A stretch of DNA of 64,000 nt, taken from Stenopsyche tienmushanensis (Eukaryota > Arthropoda > Insecta > Trichoptera > Stenopsychidae). This document shows, piece by piece, positions 38,182-49,400 of this stretch. Every line of letters begins with the position of its first letter. Position 1 is the first letter of the stretch. The stretch covers positions 539,684 to 603,683 of the forward strand of contig WACJ01000228.1 in NCBI GenBank assembly GCA_008973525.1, in the 5' to 3' direction. The notes beneath the pieces are model-generated. The model worked only from the letters and a program-made list of their open reading frames with translations. It did not search any database and had not been told where the DNA came from. A program made the position numbers and the translations under genes.

Positions 38182-40187
38182 GTAATTAACAGTGCGATAT
38201 GTCTAAATTGCTATTTTCACCCGCAATGCGGCTGCACTTGAATTGTGTGGCACTCGATTTTTGCTTTTCAGAAAATATCGTATTTTGATTCAAATTCAAA
38301 GATTGTACCCATTAATATTTAAAATATGAACATGCTAATTCAATTGAATCGGTTTGGGTTACGAGATAATTTCTACACATAATTTTAAATGTGCGACGCA
38401 CCTATTTATGAACATTTTTATCTTTATTAATTAATCTATATTTATAAGCATTAACAACTTTTATGCGGAATTGTTTGGTTCTGCTATGCATTGATTACCG
38501 CACCTAACCAATTACATTTTTTTTTAAATTCTTAACTACACACAATATCCAAAACAAGGGAGTGCCACACTATTAGGGCATGCCACATGAACGTTCGGAA
38601 TTCGTAGATGAGAATTAAAACACCTTTACAAAACTTATTTTTTCAATCAAAATAAGCTCTATTACCTTTAATAGTTCTTTGTCGACGAAAAACTCAATTA
38701 CTTATTCCGTTTGTATTTATATTCCGCATTTTTAGAACCAATAAGCTATACGAATCTTTGAATTACTCCCCTCTTACGTCCCGGTTGCGAAAATTTTAAT
38801 TCCTTAAAAACGACTCAAAGTGGCGATAAATATGAAAATCTGTTGGAGAGAGATCTGACAAATTTAAAGTACACATTTAATTTGGAAATTGTTATCCGCA
38901 ATGCATACAGCCGAGCGATTTGTATGTTTTATGGATGCTTCATTTTTAGTTTTTGGTACATATTTTCAATTTCACGACAATGCGCTTTAACCGCAATGAG
39001 TTTTATGTTTGTTTGAAAAAGTTTGAATGAGTACTCTGGAGATTTATCAAAGTATTTACAAAAAAGATATTACCTTCTCCCACAGTCGGATCCTATGCTT
39101 CCGCAAGCAATGTGTTAAAACTATTTGATTGCACAATATTAAATAATTACTATTGGATTCTGATTTTGACATAAATGACACGACGACTGACCAAATACCT
39201 TCTCGGTCCTTATATTCCAGAAATGCATTTGAAAGCTCATCATCAGTGTTAATATCAGCATTGATTGTTCATTCAACAGAACTTGCCTCTTTAATGATTC
39301 TAACATCATTCAAATAAAGATCTTTTAATCAAAATTTTAGTCGAAAGCTACGAATACCACAAAGTAATATTAATTGATAGAAAGCTTACTTCAAAACATA
39401 GATTCCTTGATGTTATTGGCTAGGTAGATGATAAAAAATTGTCATTTATTAATAATGTCTCTCATGATGCGTGTATTAAATGTGATTTAAAATGCCTGAT
39501 TGTGCGGTATTTTCAAATTGAGTTTATCCCATCCCTGTTGAATATTGCCTTTACTTTGATTTTACATTCGGTCGAGGGCCGAGTGCAAGTCCTGCAAATG
39601 ATGGTAATCTAATGGGATAGGGTCTGTTGAATTAAGAGGGTTAAGGATAACTTCCCAATTTCCTTAATTTCTTTCCCTTGTGTGTTTTGCAACGTTTGGG
39701 CGGATCCTTATCGTTCTGCATCACAAGACGTAGCCTGTTTACCTTTCTGTCCGTTTATTATCGTTTAAGATATCATCAATATTTGTGACAGATGCTTCAG
39801 ATCTTATCCCCATGATTTTTATTAGATTATAAATGTTCAGGAATCGCGTGTATTTTATGAGGAATTCGATTTGTATTATTATGCGAATTCATCATGCTCG
39901 ACAAATTTTCATCAGGTTTTATTTTAAGAAAAATACTAATAATAAACTTCGAAAACTTTCAAATTTGTTCGTCCGCTATGCGATCAGGAGCTTTCTGAGT
40001 ACTTTAAAATTTAATTTAAGTGCAGAATAAAATTCAATCTAAATCATTCGAAAGCTATTTCGGTTATGTATGCTGAAAAATGATTGGAAAAGTTCGTTTA
40101 TAAATTTATAAACTTATATATAAAGCTCTGATATGCATAATATTTTCAATTTCTATCTAAAATTAGGATTATTAGTATATTATTATA
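38182..40187 (+). other. Start of a long intron
   Basis: Begins with GTAATT at the exon donor. The retained frame runs only to a stop at about 38,239-38,241, so read-through would add just 19 residues and intron retention would truncate the protein. The remainder is AT-rich with no exon or element that I can support. Confidence 0.6.
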
Positions 40188-40402
40188 CGAGGACGATTCA
40201 AGTGTAATTCGGATGTGTACAAATTTATTAGTGATAAAAAAAACGGGGACGGAAAAAAGACGGGATCAAGAAGCTTTCTATCCGATGGGGAAAAAATCTA
40301 ATGAAGGGAACTATGTTAAAAAATAAGAGACTCCATTTGTATTTTTTTTGTCACTAATAAATTTGTACATCAAAATTCCGGGCTATATTTGAATCGCTCT
40401 TG
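40188..40402. mobile_element. TA-flanked MITE with long terminal inverted repeats (Tc1/mariner-like)
   Basis: A 215-bp non-coding element. The left arm (40,188 to about 40,243) starts CGAGGACGATTCAAGTGTAA. The right arm (about 40,342-40,402), read in reverse complement, starts CAAGAGCGATTCAAATATAG. Both arms converge on the shared block TGTACAAATTTATTAGTGA followed by an A-tract. Each outer end is immediately flanked by TA (40,186-40,187 and 40,403-40,404), the target duplicated by Tc1/mariner transposases. The roughly 100-bp centre has no coding capacity. It lies inside the presumed intron. The inverted repeat and TA flanks are seen directly; the superfamily is inferred from target site and structure. 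The mariner relic at 61.7 kb shows that such transposases existed in this genome, but I cannot link the two. Confidence 0.8.
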
Positions 40403-40404
40403 TA

Positions 40405-42602
40405 TTATGTGATTAACTGTTGGTATAGTGAGTTAGATCTTTAACTCTTGCTATTTCAGTGTCAAATTCAAATCCAAATTATAGATTTGAACGGAATAGT
40501 TGAGTCTAAGATGTATCAAAAATAATAAAAAAAAGTATTATACACTTCGTGTATTTATTAATATAAATGTTGCCTAAATGAAAATTGTCATTAAGAGAAA
40601 CTTCTTTTTATAAACGCTATGCATTATTACTTTTTTCCTTTTGTCTCGTAATCCGTTCCTTCGCAATTATAAGTATTTTTTGCCTAATAAATCAAAAATA
40701 AAATATTATTTCGCTTTTATTTTTGTTGCTAGGTCTGGAAATGCTCCCATTGCTATGGGTCATTTACATAAATTATGCAACACGGCGCTTTCCTACCCAA
40801 AAAAAAGATGCTATTTTATAGAAATAAATGGAAAAACTTGAAATTTGAGCTTTTGCACAATGCGTGGTAATTTGTGCTGTAAAACTTTACAGATATACTG
40901 TTATCAATCACTGTCTGACGTTGTTTCCGCTGAAATTGAAAAGTTAGAAAAGGGGTGAAGGAAATAATAGGGAAAAAATTGGAGAGGGCCCACTATTTTT
41001 GATGTATGTTGTTTTTTATTTTTATTTTTTCCGAAATAATAAATTGATCGAGTAATGCTTTCAATTTGACCCTTTCATTTCTTTGCGCATAGAATTCTCT
41101 AGTGTACCGTAGTTTTATACGACCATTACGTGTATTTCCTTCTTTTATTATTAATGCCGCGATACTGTGTCTTTTTTTTCCAGCGGAAGGAAAAAAGATT
41201 TTAGGGCTGTGCGTTCGGAGGACGTCTCTCAAAGACCATAAGGGAAATATGATCGTATTTAGGATACCGTTTTATTTTCCTTGGGAAAATTCAAATTTGC
41301 GGCAAAAGGCTTGACTTTTGAAATGTTTCCGATGCTTTTAAAAATGTAATTTAATAAATGTACACACTTTCGGCTTTTAAGGTGGCCATCTTTCGTTTGT
41401 AACGATTTCTATGCTTTTTATCTCAACATCTTTAAGAAGTATTTATGCATTTATTCGCTGCGTGAAGATAACATTTTGTATAAGCTGGCTGAAAGGAACA
41501 TTGTCAACGCGAAAGTATAACTTCCTTTATATAGCCTTATCAAATGCACGTATTATGCTTTGAGAGCACCCTCTAGAAATATTTTATTTTCTACATAGCA
41601 AGTGTATAAAAAATAATTTACTATTTAAAAGCTTTCAAATTGGCTGAAAGCTTCCATTATTATTTTTATGTTAAATAATATATGATTTGGCAGCATCGCT
41701 TTGTTCTACACAGCCGTGCTTTTAAACGATTCATATTCATTTAGCGAGTTGAACTTATATTTTTTTTGCGAAGGTGCGCTCTTCTCTGCTAATTTTTAAG
41801 ATAAAAGGCAGACAACAGCTGGAATATAATCCTCTTGTAAAGTGTTTCAAAGAATTAATGACGACGAAAATGATGAATTATATGCATGGCCCGGTTTCGC
41901 TTTCGGCAATGAAGGGGTTGTAAAAATATCGTCGCAAAGTAAACGAACACCTCCTTCGGGGATGTGCACACTTGAAAGGCGATATCAGCGCCTATAAAAA
42001 AACACCCTTAATTAAATGGATGTGAAAATTTTATGATGAATCCACTGAATATTTTATACATTTTTTTATCGTCGTAAAATCCAAGATGGTTGAATAGATT
42101 TGATTCGGTAAATTTCAATCTTGGAATTCAATATCTGTGTGATTGATTAATCCGGGACGATTTCGTTTCTGCGTCTTTTTCAGTCATCTAATTCGGGTTA
42201 TTTGAGTTGAATTTAACGCAAGATTTATGAAATCGATTTAAAATGTCGGCGTTCTGATGCGTAATTCTTTCATTGTCGAAATGAAAAAAAAAAAAATGTT
42301 TTTTCCCTTTCAACAATTCAAGTCTATTGGCTACATGTAGGAAATGAAAAAGAATTATCCTCAATTAATCCCAATTGGTTTTACGACTAATTTTTTGATT
42401 AAATACTAGAAGTTTTTTTTAGAAATTCTTGGAATTGAGAGAAAATTTATGGCGGCATTTCCAAATAATAATAACTAATGAAAAAGTTAATTATGTAACT
42501 GAAATAGGATAACAAATGTTCTGCTTTATATCAATGATTACACTGTATTGTTAATTATATAAATACTATAAGTAACATATTGCAGAACTAGGATTTTTCT
42601 TC
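40405..42602. other. Intronic AT-rich sequence
   Basis: No exon recognised. A short homopyrimidine/homopurine hairpin (CTTTTTTTTCC ... GGAAAAAAG) lies at 41,171-41,197. An A13-like tract occurs near 42,283. Confidence 0.5.
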
Positions 42603-42847
42603 AACAGCTTAACGACCGCATGTTTTTTAATTTTTTTTTGCCGATTTTGGCGATTTTGCAGAAAGAAAAGCAAAAAAACTACCATTTCACTAAATTCACT
42701 ATATTTCGTAAACCACTTGAGGTATTTTAATAACCCAATAGTTTTTCAATAGAATGGAATGTATGACGTAGACGTATATAAGAGTCCACGGACAGCAACC
42801 AAAGTTTTTTAAAGACTCAAATACGAGTCCGCGGCCGTTAAGCTGTT
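42603..42847. mobile_element. Fold-back element with 17-bp terminal inverted repeats
   Basis: AACAGCTTAACGACCGC (42,603-42,619) is matched in inverse orientation by 42,831-42,847, with 16 of 17 positions complementary, enclosing 211 bp of A/T-rich non-coding DNA. Inside, GAGTCCACGG and GAGTCCGCGG form a near-direct repeat close to the right end. The arms each contain TTAA, so this might be a TTAA-targeting (piggyBac-like) remnant, but the homology extends beyond TTAA on both sides and no target-site duplication is obvious at the outer ends. Class uncertain; the inverted repeat itself is clear. Confidence 0.6.
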
Positions 42848-43500
42848 ATGTCCCATATCCATTATCAAATGTAGGCGATCTCTATAGGTTTTTTAAGGAA
42901 ATGATGTGGTGATTTCTCATTTATCTTCTACGTGTGATAAAGTGTGGATATGAATAGTCGACTAGAAATTTTAAGTGGGAGAGAATCTATAAGTGAGTAG
43001 CGAAATTATCATTATTTTAAAATGATACGTATTTAAATCTAACTACTTAATAAATAGTCCAGGATCAAAAATAATATACTAATTCTTGGTTCATGATATT
43101 ATTTTTATGTTTATAACATTTGATTGTTACACAAACATTGGGTTAATAATGATTCATGTTGAACATTGCATAAAACCAAATAAACGCCATTTAGGTACAA
43201 ACGAAAACACATTTATTTGGAAGATATTTAACGATATGTTTATGTTCAACATTAATTACTAGATCGAGCATAATATAATACACTTAACAAAACATGGTAA
43301 TAAATGAACTATTGAACAAACAAGTATGTAATGTGTATCTTTTTATTTTTTATAAAATTGTATTTGGCACTGAGAGCTTTGAATCCAATTTATTATTTGA
43401 ATGTATTAAGCTGATTGTTAATATTCTACAAAATAATATTTTCCTTTAAACATATGATACAAAGAGATGTATCGACCAATATTGAATAATGCATAAGACT
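42848..43500. other. Intronic AT-rich sequence
   Basis: Nothing recognised beyond low-complexity A/T runs. Confidence 0.55.
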
Positions 43501-43543
43501 TTCATCCCCAATAAAAATCAGTTCGTTCATCCCCAATAAAAAT
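43501..43543 (+). repeat. Two-copy tandem duplication, period 25 bp
   Basis: TTCATCCCCAATAAAAAT occurs perfectly at 43,501-43,518 and 43,526-43,543, separated by CAGTTCG. Perfect identity suggests a recent slippage or unequal-crossover event. Confidence 0.85.
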
Positions 43544-46500
43544 TATGCATGCATAGATTTGAGACTATGGTATTTAAACATGATTGTTTTTAGTAATAAT
43601 TCTAAACGATTAAAATTTATTTGTTGTGTTTTCTATTAAAATTGTGTCAGATTGCTTAGTTAGAATATTTATTATACAATCGCGTATGCAAAGCTCTAGT
43701 TTAAAAGCACGTATTCGCAACGCTGAATTTATTCTGCAAAATGTAAGCTACGACCTGATACGTATATATGTGTATTTGGGTATGAATTATGTCTTTAATA
43801 ATAGTTGGCTTTAAAAAATTAGCATTGTAAAGTTGCGCAAGTTCTCTTTGGGCATCATCTTTCAAGATGTCTCACACGCGCCTTCAAAAGGATTTCGTCT
43901 CTCGCCTTGCGTAAAATAATTGATGATAAGGAATTTAATATTGAATCTCTAACTGGTATTTCCATGAAATATGATTTAGACTTCCTCGTTGAACTTGAGC
44001 GACGAGGCCATTGCGTAATTTGATTCTTTCCTTTTATCCTCCTTCAGCGCAAAATATATTTTTACATCTGCGAATAACCTGTAACGTAACGAGAGCAGTG
44101 ATATATATTTATTTATGTATATTATTGTTACGCGAATTACTTTGACGCCCATTTGTTTGTTGCTTAAAAAATATACTTTTTAAATTTTATTTCTATTAAT
44201 TTTCATTAGTACTATTATGGTGTGTATTATGATTTGGGGGTATGTTTGCTGAGTTTATGACCTGAATTTTCTTAATAAAGCAGTCAGAAAACGATTCACG
44301 TTTAGAGGTCATCCCATCAGGTAACTGCCGTACCTTGGGAGTCCGATAGTCGTGGGTTACGTTAATTGAACATATTTCATGTGGAATGTCATGTCGTTAA
44401 ACGCCTTCAAATCTACCGATTTTGCCTGGTGGAAACTGGTTATTCTGTCCCCTTTGGCAATGGTACATTCAACCCTTGCTTCGGTACGTGAGTTTGTACA
44501 TTTGATCGAGTGCTGTGCTTCATATACTTTCTATGCTAAATGCAAAACCCATCAAAGATCTTTACGGCCTACCGTTGTGGAATGGCTCTCTCAATTAATC
44601 CATATATGTCGTGCCATTTTTTTTGCTTATTATGTTTCATGCGGAAAAGGCAAATATTGACAATTTTAAAGTGATATTTTATTATATAGTGGCAAGCATT
44701 TTAGTAAAACAAACACTTTCTGCCATCCAAATATTCTTTGTCCCTTATGGGAATAGAACTTCTACTAAGTGCGGTCAACTACGTGCCTTTTTTTTGCTTT
44801 ATTCTGCTGCTGAATATCTTCTGTACTACTTTTGTATACATTTTTTATTTCGTTCAAATACCGATAGACGATTGCACGTTCATTAGAAGCTAATGTTTTA
44901 TTTCGCTTTCGGTCCGGAATAAAAAGTGAATTAACAATGTTTTTCTTTCGTCAATTCGTGTGAGAGAACTCTTAAATTCGTCGGCTTTTCAACGCACATA
45001 CATGACGCAAGAACGAACTAACTTTTGTTAGGGAAAACTTTGGGGTTTTTGCCACTCCACGGACCTCTTCATTAGCGGATCTACGGTGTCGATTTTTCCG
45101 AGTTGAAAAAAGATCGCAAGAACCTTCCTTCTCCTTTTTTGGCACCACGTGCGACCGTGAAAGTCTTTCTTCTCCACGAGCACTCTTTGAATGCTTAAAT
45201 TCGTTTTCACTGTATTGTAATAGAAGCGTTTTTATGACGCTCCATTATATTGCTCCTCAATGATTGACGTTATTTCGCTTTCACGATGGCTCATAAAATA
45301 TTATGCCAATATTATTGTTTTTCCTTTGTGTCAGAAATCAGAGGTCAATTTATTATGTTGCCCTTTCTTGAAACACAAATCGCTGCTCCCATCACATTCC
45401 TGGTTTTATATTTGCGACACGGATTTTCCATTTTCCCCTTGTCATATTCCCTTTATGCCATGATTACTCGATCAAATGACAAATATTAAATGGGGCCCCC
45501 CTTCTAATATGACGTATTTGATTTCAAATAAACTGTTTTTCAATTATTAATATATTTACGCGTGTACGTGTATAAAATTCGAACTTGATTTAATGTAAAT
45601 ATTTGCTATTCGAGATCTCTTTAATGTTGTTCGCGTAATCATTTCTCTCTTTTGTTACGAGCAAATAATTGATATCGTAAAATACATACCGGAACCACCC
45701 TTTCGATCAGAATACATATTAATTTTGTGCTTTGCATAAATCACACGTTTCGTGAACTTCTCGTTATTTCCCCCATTGTCTATATGCGATGAACCATATT
45801 TGTTTTGGGTTAAATTGTGGCCTAAATCAACACTTTTCCAGCAACACGTGTGATTATTCCAAATGTGTGTAACATGGCCTGATTGCGTTTCTTTGGAATT
45901 CGATCGGATTTTTACATACTTGATATTCCAAATCAAATATCGACGATGTGTATAGGACCCAAGGAAATAATGCAACATTTCAATGATAATAAGAATTATT
46001 TATGAGGCTTCACATTTGGCGTCGACTGGAGGATTCACTATGCAGATTTGAAGCCGAGCCGATTTGGATTGCGTCCTATTTCCATATTCAATTTAACGCT
46101 AAATATTTGTATGTAGTGCCGAAAGGACGTTGACAAACCATTTCTAAATGTAAGTGCTAATTTCTTACTATTTTAGTGCACTGCTTATGAAATCAGTTTC
46201 TCAATTGATACAGTTTGTATATTTAATAATTCAATTTCAGAATTTAAGAATTCTAATGAAAATACCTTTTTTATATTGTTTATTTTTTTCTCAAGCATCC
46301 CATATAACAATATAAGATGTAAGATATCTCTTCCAATTATCAAACAGATAAAGTAAAATTCTCGGTAGAAATATTGAACTCAATTTTGACCTGTATATCA
46401 TCAACCAAATATAGTCATGTCTCTGTTTAAGTAGAAGATTGATTTCCGTGTAAATCGTCATAATGTCAATCGATACTAAGAAATATTTGATAAGACAAAG

Positions 46501-46662
46501 TTACTTTTTTTTAATACTAGAACAATCATCTTGAATTCTAGTGAAAAAATATTTTTTTTTCGCAGGAATCATTTCTTCGATTAAATCTTATTTTTTCAGC
46601 TCATGTTCTAAATGTAATTCTTCAATTTACTAAACAACTAAATCTAAAATTGCATATAATAT
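43544..46662. other. Intronic AT-rich sequence
   Basis: Several frames (43,626-43,814, 44,379-44,886, minus 45,655-45,978) are open without recognisable domains. No RNA gene or element boundary found. Confidence 0.5.
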
Positions 46663-46682
46663 TGAGAGAGAAAAATCTCTCA
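46663..46682. repeat. Short hairpin
   Basis: TGAGAGA (46,663-46,669), a six-base loop GAAAAA, then TCTCTCA (46,676-46,682): a perfect 7-bp stem. Probably incidental. Confidence 0.5.
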
Positions 46683-48958
46683 GAATAAAAAGAACTAGAA
46701 TATATATTTAATTTAGAAGAATGGCCCATAAGAATTGATTTTTTTAATGCCCCATATTTTACGTCTTTAAGTTAATGTAACCCTTCTTAATGGTATTACA
46801 TTTTATTAAGTGATTCTAAAAGGAAGACAACGCAATCTTACTATTCTACTAAGTCTAAACCTTTATTTAACAAGCTTCGAATCCATCACAAGCTCCCTAA
46901 AAGATCTTCATCCTATTTCCCATTATATACGAATATTAATCATTAAGTAGTTTTACAATTATAATTTGTTACATCCTTCATTATTACAATAAATAATTTA
47001 AGAAGAGTTCGATTTGTATTCAAGCTAATTAATTACACTTAAAAAAATATAGAAATAATCATATTTTTATATAGTTATACCATTGCTTAAACTTTATCTA
47101 TTTTAAGACAGAATATTCATCAATAAATATAATATATAATAAAATAGCCTGCGGTGAAAAGTGAATGGTTTTTGATAATTTTAAACATAAAAAATCATAG
47201 CAATGTTGAAAGGATACAATCATTCCAACACTTGGCTTATCCCTGTAAAAGGAATTATGTTTTTGATTTTCTATGATGTTAATACAAAATTTTTGTATTA
47301 AAAATGTTTTTCTTTTTGATACCCGTAATATACATTTTTGTGATGGAAAACTGGCAAAAAATATTGTTACGAGATTGTCGATATACATTACTTTGATTTG
47401 GATGAAATATTTAGAAGTGAAAATGTATGGACATGTGTATATATGATAAGAATATTTTATTCACATGTATTAAGATCCTTTTTCGCATATTTTTATATGT
47501 CAACATGTTAAAATTACTCCTTTCGCTTCCATGAACTCAATATTTCTAGGGTGCGCATGTCGACTCTTTTGTGTGATTACCATACTTTCACATGGATCGA
47601 AGACCTGGAAAAAATATTCCTTATCAAATACATATATGCTTATGGTGGTATGAAGCCAATACGCTCGAAATTATTCCATTTTATTCATACCGAAATTCTA
47701 ATATAAATATAATGAAATTCTAAACATAGTATCGAAATATGGATTGACGTATTCAGAATTAATTAACTTAATGCTGGTTTATGATGATCGTTCGACATGG
47801 GCCCAAAGTCATAATGCGATTATGGCATTTCATTGACTACTCATCGAGCTTTCGTTTGATGTCCGATGTCTCAATTTACGTTCTGCGGTCACTTCACTAA
47901 TAAGAAGCTTCGAGTACACATAAACTAGTATATGATGGCGAAATTTCTGACCGTACTTACAGATATCTCATCTCGGGATTCTTAATCAAACTTGGCTCAT
48001 CAGCGATCATTGCTTTTGATATTGAACACCCCATTTATGATATGAACACACTCAATGAACCCCCAGCGATACACCAAAAACCAAACACTCGTTCGATGCC
48101 ACGAATATCCGAGCATCAAATTCGAGCCTTCGATCGCAACCTTTACTCGATAAAACTTGGCTTTTCTCATAATTTCATTATCTCAAAGAGATCTTTCAAT
48201 TCTTTTGCACGACTTCCGTGTACATATGGATCCACGGCAATTTATACGGCGCTTAATTACAAGCCGCCGTAAAATATACGACCGGCAAACACAATTAAAA
48301 TAAAATCCCAGAAACAAATTAACATCGGCCCATTTATTTTAAATTTCATCCCCCCCTCCCACTGGCGCTTTTTAATGGTTATTTTTTACCTTTAATTCGT
48401 ACCTTCCGACATTAGCCCCCTCTAACGGTCCGCCGTTTGAATTATGAACTCTTCGTATTTGAAGTTTTAATTACGAAGAGCCTTTGAAAAGTTCAGAGGA
48501 TATCAAAACCCCAAGCAAATTCACTTCCCTTTTCGCTTTCGCCCCGTGCAAAAAGGTGACCGGGAAAATATTCTGTGTAATCTTATCTCATTGAAGTTTT
48601 TCTTGTTTTGTTTGTTACGCTTTTATAAAACTTCTCGCCCCATGGCGGGGCGAATTTTCTGTATTACTTTCGAATTTAAGTTTCGATATGAATGAAAACT
48701 TTCTCTTTATATTTGGCGTGCCATTCGTTTTTCGAGATCAGCTGTACGTGCTAACAAATATTGGCTCTTTCTGTGCTTTGGGCTTGTAATTTTTTTTTGT
48801 TTTTGTGCGTAGATGTTTATTTTTTTAACAGTGAAAACCAAGGATATGGCATGGATCCGTTCCACAAATATAAGTGGCTTTACGGCTGAGATGAGCTGGA
48901 ACTTTTATTTAACATTTATAATTTTGTACGCCGTAAATTTGGAATATTCATGTTTCAC
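46683..48958. other. Intronic AT-rich sequence
   Basis: No recognised exon or RNA. GC content is moderately raised at 48,200-48,700. Open frames here are short. Confidence 0.5.
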
Positions 48959-48995
48959 GATTATGCTAATGTTATTTTTTTACATTAGCATAATC
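48959..48995. repeat. Perfect 14-bp hairpin with 9-nt loop
   Basis: GATTATGCTAATGT (48,959-48,972) and ACATTAGCATAATC (48,982-48,995) are exact reverse complements around TATTTTTTT. The arms contain ATGCTAAT, close to an octamer/POU-type ATGCAAAT or homeodomain TAAT site, so it could be a paired binding site, a structured RNA, or a mutational palindrome. The pairing is read directly; any role is speculation. Confidence 0.85.
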
Positions 48996-49150
48996 TATCT
49001 AGCATAAATATAACCCCGTATCTATTATATTTCATATCGATATTCCCATTATTAGAATTGAGGTGTAGTAAATACATCACCGGTAGGGAAAGTTTAATAT
49101 AACAATTTGAAAAACATATATGTACTGCGTATATGTATGAATAGATTACA
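48996..49150. other. Intronic AT-rich sequence
   Basis: Nothing recognised. Confidence 0.5.
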
Positions 49151-49400
49151 CAGTTACTGCCCCTAGGCGTCGCCTAAGCTCGCCAATTAGTAGTTACGCC
49201 ACTGTTTTCAAGCGTCCAGATTTCGGCGGGAATGTCTCGATTTAGTAACCTTTATCGTGCTGGTGAGGTGTACGATTTCTATTAGATAAAAATTTCAACC
49301 CCAAATTTTTCGGGATTACGGTTATTAATCCCAGGATTCATGAGCACCTAAAACTGTCCAGGATCCCGGGAAGGACAGGATAAGTATCGTAACATTTTAG
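49151..49400. repeat. Possible old insertion, GC-richer than its flanks
   Basis: The stretch CCCCTAGGCGTCGCCTAAGC (with a 13-nt near-perfect palindrome TAGGCGTCGCCTA) and the following GCCAATTAGTAGTTACGCCACTG, plus GGGATTAC...TAATCCC and CCAGGATCCCGGG further on, differ from the AT-rich surroundings. No terminal repeats or target duplication could be drawn, so the boundaries and nature are guesses. Confidence 0.2.

Noticed and set aside
44300..44325. CATCAG|GTAACT as a third ratchet site
   Set aside because: The upstream pyrimidine tract is weak and interrupted by purines.
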